A stretch of 64,000 bases of DNA. Origin: Paralvinella palmiformis (lineage: Eukaryota > Annelida > Polychaeta > Terebellida > Alvinellidae). The stretch spans positions 567,001 to 631,000 of the forward strand of contig JAODUP010000116.1 of the NCBI GenBank assembly GCA_025642065.1, written 5' to 3'. This document shows, piece by piece, positions 33,901 to 42,439 of this stretch. Numbering within the stretch: the first letter of the stretch is position 1; each line of letters opens with the position of its first letter. Both the position numbers and the translations under genes were made by a program. The notes under the pieces are model-generated. The model made no database searches and was not told the origin of the DNA. It was given only the letters and a program-made list of their open reading frames with translations.

Positions 33901-35025
33901 AAACCTAATTCTGACATATGCAGAGCGCTACTCAATTAAACTGTACTCTAGCTTTCAGTGCCTGTTCAGCTCAGTGCCGAGGTTGCAGAGGGACCAAACA
34001 GTTTCATGGCACCAAATAAATACCTAGATCCACGCCGTTTTATCAAACAGTGTATGACAGCATTCCCCGAGAGTACACTGTCACTGGGATGGACAAATGG
34101 CTGGTCAACAGATGGTGTACAGATTTACTCGTGGAGTATGGTGAAAGTCATGCACGACATAGTAGCCAGTGCCGACGTGCAGCAGCCATTGACTTTTAAC
34201 GTGCGAGCAAAGCTCGTGAAGAATTCGCTCACTCAGCTGAAGTGGCTTATGGAGATGACGGGAGGAACTCTAACATTGTTTTCGCCGCAGTTGGACAAGC
34301 TGAATTCAAATGAGATTCTGAATGTTCGACACCGCCTGTCCAAAGACAAGGTGTTCTATGACATAGACAGTTCGATTAAGGCCGAGCTGGAGAAGGTACC
34401 ACTGGATGGCGGCTTGGACGAACGGCAGAAATTCCAGCTCGGCCAGTGGAAGGCCATCCACAGCAAGGATGGTGAGAAGATCTACCTTGGCAGTGAAGCG
34501 TTAATATTCCAGAATGGCCTACTCATCAGCAGGGAAGAATTCCACCTGGAGAATGGCCGGGATGCGGTCACCATCAAAGGCCAGGTGGAGTTCATCAATA
34601 TCCCAACGGTTCCAGAGAGTGGCGATTCAGTGACATCACCCGTTGGGCTCGGCATCTTTCTCCGTGTCAGTCAGGGCAGCATCGCGACAATTGTCTCTGG
34701 CATACGCTGCTTCATTGGCTTTGATGGTCACCTGGAGATATCTACCCAGAGCATTCCCGGCATGGATCGCCGGCAGGAAGCGACCGTTTCGGGGACACTG
34801 CCATGCTTCAGCTTTGTGATCGATGACTATCAGGACATGGATAAGATAGTGATGACAGTTTCCAGGCTGAAGTCATGCAGTGACGTCGTCCAACATGCCG
34901 ACGAGGATCACGTCACCAAGATCGAGTTTAGCATGAAGGACATCGAGATTCATTCCCATTACATGGCCATCAGAGCACCGTCCACGCAGGCCTTTGCAGT
35001 AGTGGATTATTTTCTTATGGCCTGA
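14982..35025 (+). CDS. FAM151: FAM151/menorin-family protein, complete, four exons, 532 aa
   Basis: Exons 14982-15126, 23975-24133, 30274-30501 and 33959-35025 give 1,599 nt including TGA. Residues about 27-46 form a hydrophobic signal-anchor (IICQWLMIFGVIYLWSWY). Residues about 83-317 are the FAM151/menorin (DUF2181) domain: WLHAINNK, IEGDVLL, IMAHPP, GIKLDFKS, LGWTNGW and KDKVFYDI. H88, N91, E108, D110 and H129 sit where the related GDPD phosphodiesterases keep catalytic residues. Residues about 318-532 are a strand-rich extension that I cannot assign to a domain. C. elegans menorin is a secreted cue for dendrite branching and mouse Fam151b is needed for photoreceptors; the role here is not visible. 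A second DUF2181 repeat, as in vertebrate FAM151A, was not seen. Most of the 20-kb span is repeat-filled intron. Confidence 0.92.
15578..17510 (+). mobile_element. MULE-type DNA transposon, eroded and interrupted
   Basis: The coding remnant at about 15930-16190 reads DFEQAVISTIQSTFGPHVNV, then after a frame change TQYTWRKVNSLGL and VNFFCGMLDILAFLPEEDV, the conserved middle of the MULE transposase core. The block at about 17093-17310 reads EGWNNGFSKLVRHD, the C-terminal EGWNN...L.G..HP motif. Between them (about 16260-17080) is unrelated sequence ending in CGTTAAACAATATCCATCC, probably an insertion. Candidate inverted ends: 15582-15628 (ACTTTTGGACAAAATCCCAC) and 17405-17440 (GTGGGGTTTTGTCCAAG). 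Non-functional. Confidence 0.72.
17520..18310 (-). mobile_element. hAT transposase remnant, ZBED5/SCAND3-like
   Basis: The plus-strand left edge, CAGTGCTTCTCAAACTATTTT, resembles the ends of ZBED/SCAND3-type hAT elements. Minus-strand reading gives, in several frames, PYLANVFHSFNYLSTSVQ, AEHFEIY and TTSIIKTKYRNTMDVHFLL, which correspond to the ADIF..LN.LN.SLQ, EHF.KYF and A.IKTKYRNRLNVE.DLR motifs near the transposase C-terminus. Stops and frameshifts interrupt it. Confidence 0.72.
18896..18944. repeat. (TA)n microsatellite
   Basis: Uninterrupted AT dinucleotides, about 49 bp, one of the longest in the window. Confidence 0.97.
19455..20110. mobile_element. Small inverted-repeat element with GTATAAGACGCAC motifs
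   Basis: The left end, GGATGTTTTGGTCATGGGAT, and the reverse complement of the right end, around GACGTTTTGGCCATGCGTCC, match imperfectly. The interior has two close repeats of CCCGCGTATAAGACGCAC-like sequence (about 19536-19552 and 19588-19604). No ORF. It looks like a non-autonomous DNA transposon. Confidence 0.5.
20317..20366. repeat. (TA)n plus (CA)n microsatellite
   Basis: TA run with one TT interruption, followed by a CA run. A separate GT run lies at 20166-20191. Confidence 0.93.
20862..21090 (+). repeat. SINE family C copy, interrupted head
   Basis: GTGCAGTGGCTGCTGGTGAT, extra sequence, then CACTGTACTGTAAACTTGCA with GGTTATGGGTTTGAATCC (B-box like), and a 3' block GTGTGGCGAGCGCCAAGGCT. 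Confidence 0.65.
21932..22022 (+). repeat. SINE family C copy, internally deleted
   Basis: TTACAGTGGTTACAGCAATG, CTGCAAACGTCCAGGTTGTA, GGTTCAAAACC (B-box like), then directly the 3' block ACCACCACCAAGGCTAAA. The middle is missing. A (CT)n tract follows. Confidence 0.65.
22627..23000 (+). repeat. SINE family A, near full length
   Basis: The head GTGAGCTCCGGTGGCCTAGC...GTTAAGC and AGGTTCGAACCC match RNA polymerase III A and B boxes of tRNA origin. The body (GGTCGAAGCTTTTCCAGAGA ... GGGGGACGTTATAGATCCTC ... TCCAACATAGAGGATGTGCT) matches the inverted copy at 53163-53496 along its whole length. The 3' limit is approximate. Confidence 0.85.
23047..23232 (+). repeat. SINE family B copy with ATC tail
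   Basis: GCGCCTCTATGGTCTAACGG and GTTCGAATTGC are tRNA-like A and B boxes. The body shares GGGTGTTTCATCTTTGACTT, GGTCGCTCGGCCCATTTAGC and GCCGTAAAACACCAATC with the copies at 28550 and 33299. It ends in ATCATC. Confidence 0.85.
23685..23704. repeat. (TA)n microsatellite
   Basis: About 20 bp of alternating TA upstream of FAM151 exon 2. Confidence 0.85.
23975..24133 (+). CDS. FAM151: FAM151 exon 2 (start of barrel domain)
   Basis: TTCAG acceptor, GTAAGT donor, 159 nt. It carries GLKITWLHAINNKKEMLKAV, equivalent to the ITWYHAANHK...L block at the start of FAM151 domains. A (GT)n tract follows the donor. Confidence 0.92.
24156..24181. repeat. (GT)n microsatellite
   Basis: Uninterrupted GT repeat about 25 bp after the FAM151 exon 2 donor. 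Confidence 0.95.
24230..25900 (-). mobile_element. Non-LTR retrotransposon (CR1/L2-like) reverse transcriptase remnant
   Basis: Read on the minus strand across several frames, reverse transcriptase motifs appear in order: SYLDQYYQAVIIGEAMSE (about 25110-25050), GSVPSPLLFTLHAMSLGYIT (fingers/palm block, about 25020-24960), NYGDDTQLYVT with the catalytic Y-x-D-D (about 24925-24890), then a C-terminal block with LPVKHRIQYKL. Stops and frameshifts are frequent, so it is inactive. The clade is inferred from motif wording only. Its 5' limit is uncertain. Confidence 0.78.
26075..26300. repeat. Tandem ~75-bp duplication followed by a nested palindrome
   Basis: Two adjacent units begin CATTACACTC and share CTAAAATAAA...AGTTTCTT.CCTATCTCCC and ATTTCCTGTA (about 26080-26150 and 26152-26222). 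Then 26240-26300 forms nested inverted repeats: TTTCTCC...GGAGAGAAA inside TTTTCTCCCC...GGGGAGAAAG. Confidence 0.7.
27847..27903. repeat. (TA)n microsatellite
   Basis: About 57 bp of TA with one AA interruption. Confidence 0.95.
28550..28732 (+). repeat. SINE family B copy with (ATC)n tail
   Basis: GGCGCCTCCGTGGTCTAGCG, then GTGTTCGAATCATGG, the shared body with GTCGCTCGGCCCATTTAGCC, and a tail of repeated ATC. This is the clearest family B copy. Confidence 0.88.
30274..30501 (+). CDS. FAM151: FAM151 exon 3
   Basis: TTTACAG acceptor. Of the possible donors, GTAAAA at 30502 leaves the phase that exon 4 needs and preserves the family spacing before PV. A donor four bases earlier (30498) would put exon 4 out of frame. 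It carries MMIEGDVLL, PIMAHPP and KGIKLDFKS. Confidence 0.92.
30502..33958 (+). other. FAM151 intron 3
   Basis: 3.5 kb. A family B SINE lies at 33299-33486. At 32440-32620 is a GC-rich block (TAGCCCCACGTCTATCCCCC ... CTACCAGAGTTCTTGAGACA) that looks like part of a repeat but could not be classified. No exon was recognised. Confidence 0.55.
33299..33486 (+). repeat. SINE family B copy
   Basis: GGGCACCTCCGTGGTATAGC, GTGTTTGAATCTTGGCGTGG, GACTTCGCTTCATCACCTTT, GTCACTCGGCCTATTTAGCC, AATGTCAATCATCATC. It lies 470 bp before FAM151 exon 4. Confidence 0.87.
33959..35025 (+). CDS. FAM151: FAM151 exon 4 (terminal)
   Basis: TTTCAG acceptor at 33956-33958, 1,067 nt to TGA. It has LGWTNGW, YSWSMVKVMHDI, FNVRAKLVKNSLTQL and KDKVFYDI, then the unassigned extension. 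The third codon position is GC-rich against the AT-rich surroundings, as expected for constrained coding sequence. Confidence 0.95.
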
Positions 35026-35411
35026 AATCTCCCCAGGCTTCCACCTCTCTCTGTCATCTTCACTCATCTCATACTCACTCTGAACCTTGTTTTTTTACAG
35101 TTGCATGTCAGCTGACTTCCTCCAATCACCAATCTGTGCTTCTGTCTGCTGAACAACGGTAACACTTGTGGTTCATCTGGTTTAATTTTTCTTCCACATG
35201 TTTAGATCACAAGATCTTCATCATTTATTGTCATAAATAGATCTTGAGGAAATCTATCTACTGAACATAAGAAGTTTTGCTTTATTTATAAATGTATCAA
35301 AATCAGCAACAGTTTAGTTAAGTGTTATGTGTGATGGGGATGTATTTATATTTCATTGTGATTCCTGTTGAATGTTTCTTGTTCATCAGTGCATCAGTTT
35401 AGGTGAGATTT

Positions 35412-35417
35412 AATAAA
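35412..35417 (+). terminator. Candidate poly(A) signal of FAM151
   Basis: AATAAA lies 387 bp after the FAM151 stop and is followed within 40 bp by TG-rich sequence (TGTTCATGTCATGTGTG), the usual downstream element. Confidence 0.5.
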
Positions 35418-35940
35418 ACATAATGTTCATGTCATGTGTGCTAAGAACATTTCCTTGCTCCTTTTTGTTAGAAGTGTGGATTAGTTAACTTGACATAACC
35501 CCACTCAGATAAAACAGGACACAGGACAGGGACGCCCACATCATTCATATTAAAGAAAAGAATTAAGTTTTTTTCTTTGTGCTTTTTAATTCTTATATCA
35601 CAAATATAACAATAAAATAGTACTTAAATTGGGCACCTAACTTGGGGACTCCTACTTCCTGTTGCTGTATGTTAATGGCTAGTAATAGCTGTCATCTGAA
35701 ACAGTACAGAGAGAAATATACCATTTGTATAATTGTCAAGAGGTTTAAAAAAAACTTCTCCTAGTCATATGAAAAGGTTTTTGACCAGTGAATTAAGCTG
35801 AGTTTTGTTCATATTTAACATCATATGCATTAGTTGCCACATCCCTCTTACAACTGAGCTTTGTCCAGTTAGAACACTCCCTCTCACAGTCTTCTTACCA
35901 TACTTACTAGTGTACATGTAGCCATTGTATACTATATTCC

Positions 35941-36103
35941 GGTGTTCTGATGGCACAGTGATTACAGCACTGTGCTACAAACCTCAAGGTTGTGAATTCA
36001 AATCTGTCTCTTGCCTGTGTTTTGAGTGATTTGTTTTCCCTTTGCAGACAGCCGTCGGTCGTATGTCCAAAGTGTGACCAGTGCTGAAGTTAAAGAGCTC
36101 AAT
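35941..36103 (+). repeat. SINE family C, best copy
   Basis: GATGGCACAGTGATTACAGC (A-box like), CTACAAACCTCAAGGTTGTG then AATTCAAATCTG (B-box like), CTTGCCTGTGTTTTGAGTGA, and the 3' block AAGTGTGACCAGTGCTGAAG with AGAGCTCAA. The same order recurs in five other copies. Confidence 0.75.
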
Positions 36104-37591
36104 ATTCAACTGATGTACTAGCAGACTTTATGATAAGAATGTGTTGATTATTGTTCTCCTATCTAGAGTTAATAGCTATAATTGTTTTGTGTGTTTGTGT
36201 GAGAGCATATCGGTGTGTGTGTTTGGGGGAGGGGGCGGTACGTGCGTATGTGTGACAGAGATTTATACAATGGGGAGCCTCAGTCTCTTAACATTAAGTT
36301 TGACCAGCGCAGCATTATTAATATGCAGTTACTACGCGAAGATGGGTGCATATCTAATCCTATTTTATCTTACCCATTCTGCCCTCCATTCATCCGAAGG
36401 TCACGTTTCCATCTTTGCTACCTGTAACTACGAGAAGTATTATGCATGTCCTCATTAATGGGCTTCCAGTTGTATTATTACTGGTAATCGCCACGTGAGA
36501 CCCTCACACCACATGACAGCTTTCATTGTTTGTTTACTCAACCATGAGGAAAGTGTAGTTTGCTAAAAAGGATTATCCTTATATTGACTGTGGGCTTGTC
36601 GTTTTCTAGAACCGCCTTATCTTGGTTTCTTTTCCTGCCACTCACATAGCCTGTAGCCAACAATTACCGACATTGTTGGTAGTACTTCTACTGGAATCAT
36701 TTCAGTCATTCAACTTTCGGGTGGTTTCATGGACATTCCCTATCTGATCTTGCTGTACAATCAGCCTCACTTTGTGATAAATCTTCTTTCACTCGTTGGT
36801 ATAATTATTATAATATTTGCTCTGTAAATGTGAAGGTGTTTCTTATTGGTTTGGGTCTCAGACTGTAAATACAGCATCGGTCAGGTGCCATACAAGGGAT
36901 GAGGTTTATCTGACAAGGTTGTATAATGAAAGTATTGTGTTTAGTCCTACCAGCAATAGCAACATACACATACACACACCTATGTTGTTGTGCTTATGCC
37001 AGTAGCTATGTTCAATATATTGATGTAACCTAACAGTATATCAAGAATCCACCATATTGATCATATACCTATCAATACAACATAGATTTGTTATAGCAGT
37101 GAGCTTGTTTTTCAAAACTATGAAATTAAAATATAAATACTCAAAACTGTAGCATTTATTGCAAATAAAATGTTATTTAAATAATTTGGTAAAACACTAG
37201 TTCACAAAATATGACTTCTATCAGATCATTCAGTGTCAGTTCTGTTGTGTTTTAATCTATCATGGAAGTATGTTTGGTATATTTGATAGTATCTTTAATG
37301 AGTTCAAGTTACTTGTCTGGAAAGATTTTTGTTTTATAGGCATGTTGCAAGTGTGCATTCCTTTTTATGAGATACATTGTTATGTATTTTTTATTTGATG
37401 TGCAGAAATGTGTTGAATGGATTCTTTGATATGTACATTGTAAAGAGTGTGTTTCATATCATTGATGGTAATTAACCTTTATAGTTAACAGTCGAATTTA
37501 TTATTGCAGATATTATCACAAACACATTGGGTGCTTCAAGGTTTGTAATTAAACTGTCATGCTGAAAATAAATATTACAATTGTTTGTGTG

Positions 37592-37596
<5 letters not shown>

Positions 37597-37630
<34 letters not shown>
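37597..37630. repeat. (TA)n microsatellite
   Basis: About 34 bp of uninterrupted TA. Confidence 0.95.
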
Positions 37631-37631
<1 letters not shown>

Positions 37632-37794
37632 CAACACTGTATTAACCTTAACAACATGATGAGTAAATTATAAAAATGCATCATTAGTATGAATATTATA
37701 AATAAATATAAATTAACAAAGTAAGAGTTTTCTACAAAAAATTAAATCCACAAATTAATTTAACATTTTTACAACGTTAACACTTGCATGTGGT

Positions 37795-38715
37795 GTTACC
37801 AATATACTGGAACCAAAATGACCCAGAACTTTGGTTCCTTTATATTATATATATATATATATATATAATATCAGATACGCACACCGACTGTAGCACCCCA
37901 AATGAGCGTTTAACCAATTAAATGGTCTGGATATGGTGGGCTCCGTCCACAACACTGTGACACCAACATATAGTATACTGGTAATCAATATAGAGGTATT
38001 GCTATTTAGGAATAAATTAATTTATCATCTCATCGGGAATGTCAATCTGGAGTAAAAACTTGCCCCTCCTCCTAAAACTGTTACTACCATAGCCTGTCCC
38101 CAGACCTAACTGTTTTAATAACCGTTTGAGGGCTGTGAAAGTAAATACAGGATCTGATCCCTGCTGGGCGGAACTAAGCAAAAAACATTCGTTTCAAGGC
38201 TCCTACTGGACAGTGGAGTATAAACACATCTTTGATGATTACAAAATACTTTTACATGGGGATGCACCATTTGATATCATGAAATATCTCTTTAGCTAAA
38301 AGTGCCTTGTGGTTAGGGTTTTGCGATTTTTTACCACGTTAACAGTTACATGTGATGTTACCAATATACTGGAACCAAATTGATCCAGAACTTTGGTATA
38401 TATATATATATATCAGATATGCACACTGGCTGTGGCACCCCACATGAGCATTTAACTAATTAAAATGTTGACTTTTAGGGATCGAACCTGTGACCCTTGG
38501 CACCAAGTGCCGGGTGCTTAACCACTAGGCCACCTGAGCTCACTTTTGGTTCCTTTTATATATATATATATATATATCGGATGTGCACACTGACTGTGGC
38601 ACCCACGTCAACATTTAACCAATTAAAATTGGCTGGATACCCTGGGCTTCGCCCAGAACACTATGACACCTCCACGTAGCTTGTCTGTAATCTATATAGA
38701 GATATTGATATATAT
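37795..38715. repeat. Triplicated (TA)n-containing module
   Basis: Three modules (about 37795-38000, 38340-38465, 38540-38715) share CCAGAACTTTGGT or TTGGTTCC, a TA run, ATCAGATAYGCACAC, GACTGTGGCACCCC, ATGAGC.TTTAACCAATTAAA and, in two of them, GGGCTCCGTCCACAACACT. A family A SINE head sits between the second and third. Probably one low-copy element duplicated locally. Origin unknown. Confidence 0.65.
38474..38543 (-). repeat. SINE family A, head fragment only
   Basis: The reverse complement reads GTGAGCTCAGGTGGCCTAGT...GTTAAGCACCCGGCACTTGG, then CACAGGTTCGATCCC. Only the tRNA-like head is present; the body stops after the B box. Confidence 0.8.
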
Positions 38716-38765
38716 TAAATCTTTTTTATCCCCCCCCCCCATCAATGTTTAGAACGGGCAAAATA

Positions 38766-38990
38766 AATGAAATCCACAAATTAATTTACAACTTAATTTT
38801 TTTAATACAGAAATATTTCTTCCATGACAATCCTACTTGGAATATAAACTGTTCGGAGTATGTATTCCAAATAGGTACTCGGGAGTACCTACTCCTGGTA
38901 AAAAGTATTAGGCAAAAAAAGAGTCGGGGGAAAACACCCGAATTGATTAATTTGTAATTGATAAATTTGATTTGGAATTGAGTGGAATTG
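38766..38990. repeat. Fragment related to the 5470-5820 MITE, inverted
   Basis: AAATCCACAAATTAATTTAC, CAATCCTACTTGGAATATAA and GTACCTACTCC are reverse-complement matches to about 5570-5700, followed by a TTGGAATTGAGTGGAATTGG run like that element's interior. The terminal repeats are missing. Confidence 0.65.
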
Positions 38991-41900
38991 GAAGAGATTT
39001 TGTTTCTAAAAGTCGGATTATAAATTTGATAAGGATGATGGCGGCTTGAATATCTGTCAGTCATAAAGAAGACGTAAGTGATCCGTAATCTAAATCGATA
39101 TATTTGACAGACATTACAAACTTGACAAAGAACTGTCATTTTGGAACATTGAGGGATAGTTTAATTCGTGATCAAATGGTTATCAGAACTAACGATTCAA
39201 CAGTTCAGGGACGATTGCTCCGTGAAGCTGAATTAGACCTTCCCAAGGCTATTCAGTTTCCCTGAAAACGGCAAGTAAACAGTTAAAACTACACCAGTTA
39301 AACATGTTGATTTCGTTAATTAAAAGAATACAACATTCCGCGCAGGGGCTCTGCGTAGACCGAAACGAAACGGTCCCTATCTTTCGAGGACGACAATTGG
39401 TGCGCGTGGGGAACCCTGCCCGTCAAAGAAACTGGGGGAAAGAATTGAAGCCGAACTGCCCAGCGTGTTAAAAATGTCATAAAGTGGGCAGTTAAATCAC
39501 TGCAACTGTCTGAAAGGCCTAACCCCTCACAAAACAAACAAGACAAAACCCATGATTTGATGAACAGGAAGTATATGACACTTTAAATTTTTGGAGCCAT
39601 CAAAATATATCACTGCCAAATGAAACGTTAAACACAGAGAGTGATGACATGCCATTTTGATCGATGCAATTGAAGCAAAAAATGACGATGATTGGATTAC
39701 GCCAATTGAAACGGAAGATGTTATCATCCCAACAAACTGGACACTGGCTCCAAATGGATATACTGCCATTGAAAAACTATGAAAACATACGAGCAAAGAA
39801 AAGAATCATAAAGAACAGTGTTAGAAGCATATAACAACCAGTCAATACCGTGTGTAGGAATGACAAGGCTTACCCTCACACTGAAACACAAGACATATAA
39901 AGTTGTTTGCAGTCGTAGACAAGATAACATTGCACTTTTGGGAAAAAAAACCCCACCCTTTTTGGTCGAATATATGCTATAAACAGTCCAGGAATTAAAC
40001 AACTGGTCCAGGAATATGATGTGTTCAAAGGCATCGGATGCCTACAGGTGAAACTCACATTAAACTTAAAAAGGAAGCATCTCCGTGGTAAGGGCCCCAC
40101 AAAATTTTTCCAATCTCATTGCGCAATAGACTGCAAAAGAGTTGAACAAATTGAAAAACTAAACATTGTGTCTAAAGGGGATGAGTCTACAGAGGGGGAA
40201 AAATTGGGATCTTAAAGAAGAAAACGGTAACTTAATTTTTTTCCCGTCCTAAACAAGTTAAAGGGAACATTTTCATCTACCAACAAAGACAGAGATTACA
40301 GCTGAATGGCTCAAAGGGGCCAAAAGAAATGCTTCAAATGGATTCTGGCAGATTGAGCGGGACAAATGAATTATGAATTCAATAACCTTTTGGGACGGCA
40401 CTGTTTCAACCACTATTTTGGAAAGTCAAGTCCTATATTCCATAAAAATGCAAATGGGGAAGGGGAGATGGCGGCAAGTGTTAAAGATGAATAATTATCT
40501 GGGGAAGAAAAAAAGATCAAGGAAAAATTTTATAACGAAAATCGGGGTAAATCAGAAACAAATGAAATTTAAAACAAAGCATCAGTTTTTTGGAACAAGC
40601 TGACAGCTGGGGGAATACAACCAGATAATGAAAAGGGGCAGATATTAAGGCTATGCCAGCACCAACAAATATTGATGAACTCCAAACACGCCTTTTTTTA
40701 AAAATTGGCAGGTTTATCCCTAATTTTCAGCTGAAACAGCAAACATACGTCAGTGACTAGAAACAGATGGGGAAATTTCCGGTAATCACACATAAGTGAG
40801 GGAATTATGTTAAACAAGCCAGTTCTTAAATTTTACGATCCATGCTACCGACAATGATATCTTCAGACGCGTCCAAAACGGCATTGGAGCTGTCCTCCTA
40901 CAAGAATTTTCTCGCTGGCACCCAGATCATTTGCATCGCGCACATAACAAGTGCAGAAACGCGTTATGACAAATAGAAAAAAAAACCCCTTGGAATTGCA
41001 TTTGGATGTGAAAAATTTCACCAGTATATTTATGGGAAAGAAATAATATTAGAGACAGACCACAAGCCCTCATCAGTATTGCAAGACGTAACTTATCAGA
41101 CTGTCACCCAGGATCAAAAAATTATTTACCTAATTTTAAATTCTTCACGCCTGGCAAGCATTTAGTATGGGCTGATCTAAAGTCATTAAACCAGAATCGT
41201 GAGAATTCGACTGAAGCAGATGTAAAGGTTCATGTAGACATAATTGTCAACTCACTTCCTGTCGGCGAACAGAAGTGAGAGGAAATATCTCGTGAAACTA
41301 AAACAGGCTATAAACCTTCACAAGTGCTGAAACATGTTCTAGATGCATGGTATGGCCCATGTGCTCGTTTATGTCAACCATACTACAGTTTTAGTGAATA
41401 AATATCTTTAGTGAATGGTGTACTCCTGAAGGGCCAGAGGATACTAGTACCTTCCTCTATGCAATCATTCATGCTAAGTCGTTTGCATGATGGAAATATG
41501 GGTATTGAGAAGACAAGACATACCGCCAGTGAGGTCATGTATTGGCCAAACATGAACAATGATATATCAAACATGATCATGTCCTGTACCCATGTATCGC
41601 ATCAGAGGTCCCCCCAGAAGGAGCCATCATAAACATGGACAAAACCATGGGGGAAAAATTTGGGATGGATCATTCCAGCTAGGGAAAAAAGCATATTTAT
41701 TAATTTTACTACTCAAAATACCCCGAAATCAATGTCACAAACCCCAAATTTAGTCGGAATGCTTTGTTTTTTGCAAAGAATATGGAGTCACACAACATCG
41801 CCCAAGAAACCCCCTATAATGGTATCAGAAAGGGGGTAGGAATTGTGAACTGCTTATAAGGCCATAGAATCGGAAACGACCCATATCTTTATCTTAGTTA

Positions 41901-42430
41901 CAGATCCGTCCACCATGGGGTACTGCCCGCTAGTTACTTTTGGGAAGAAAAATCCCAACAGGATTCCCAGATTATCGGACCACATTAATGTATTGGGGTG
42001 GTGTTGTTAATGCAAAAATTTTAAAATAACTGTAGTTTTTATAAAAAAGTGTAAAGGGGCTTAAACCCCGAAGCAGGGGAATTTATGAGGATGATAAAAA
42101 CAAGTGTTGGGGTAAGGACAAGTGATCAGTTCCTCTGAAAGCCCAAGATCTTATAATGTTATTACTGAGGATGGGCACGTTTTCGTAGGAATAGGAGACA
42201 TCTCAGGAAGACCCCGGATCAATTTCATGACAAAGATGATTATGCCTCTCACTCAGATAGATATTACAAGTAAAAACAACCAAATCCCAAGCAGCAGATC
42301 CTATTATGTCAGTCATCAACCGCTGGTCCAAAACTGTAAAAGCCTGTAGCACAAAGACGTAGCTCCCGTCCAGTGAAAGTACCACAGAGACTTATTAACA
42401 ATGTTGATAATGCATTGAAAATCACATGTT
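38990..42430 (+). mobile_element. Ty3/gypsy LTR retrotransposon, degenerate internal region
   Basis: Plus-strand remnants in canonical order: gag-like LRDSLIRDQMVIR with LLREAELDLPKAIQF (about 39140-39260); the linker before reverse transcriptase, EYDVFKGIGCLQVKL (about 40010-40060); RNase H with FGCEKFHQYIYGK, LETDHKP (about 41000-41075); integrase N-terminal part with LLKGQRILVPSSMQ, RLHDGNMGIEKTRH and YWPNMNNDI (about 41420-41570); a C-terminal tail with RRSSRPVKVPQRLI (about 42370-42400). There are many stops and frameshifts and no flanking LTRs, so it is an old dead copy. Homopolymer-rich indels are frequent from 39.9 to 42.1 kb. Confidence 0.85.
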
Positions 42431-42439
42431 AAATTGGGT

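Larger units (their letters stand above)
35418..37820. other. Intergenic stretch after FAM151
   Basis: Apart from a family C SINE (35941-36103) and a (TA)n (37597-37630), I see no gene or recognisable element. Short ORFs are AT-driven. Confidence 0.55.

Noticed and set aside
35941..36103. tRNA gene candidates at SINE heads (also 22627, 23047, 28550, 33299, 53430-53496)
   Set aside because: A and B box-like motifs are present but no closed acceptor stem is evident, and each continues into a shared SINE body.
38990..42430. Intact retroviral-type env or LTRs around the gypsy element
   Set aside because: Neither a third ORF with membrane features nor a pair of long direct repeats was found.
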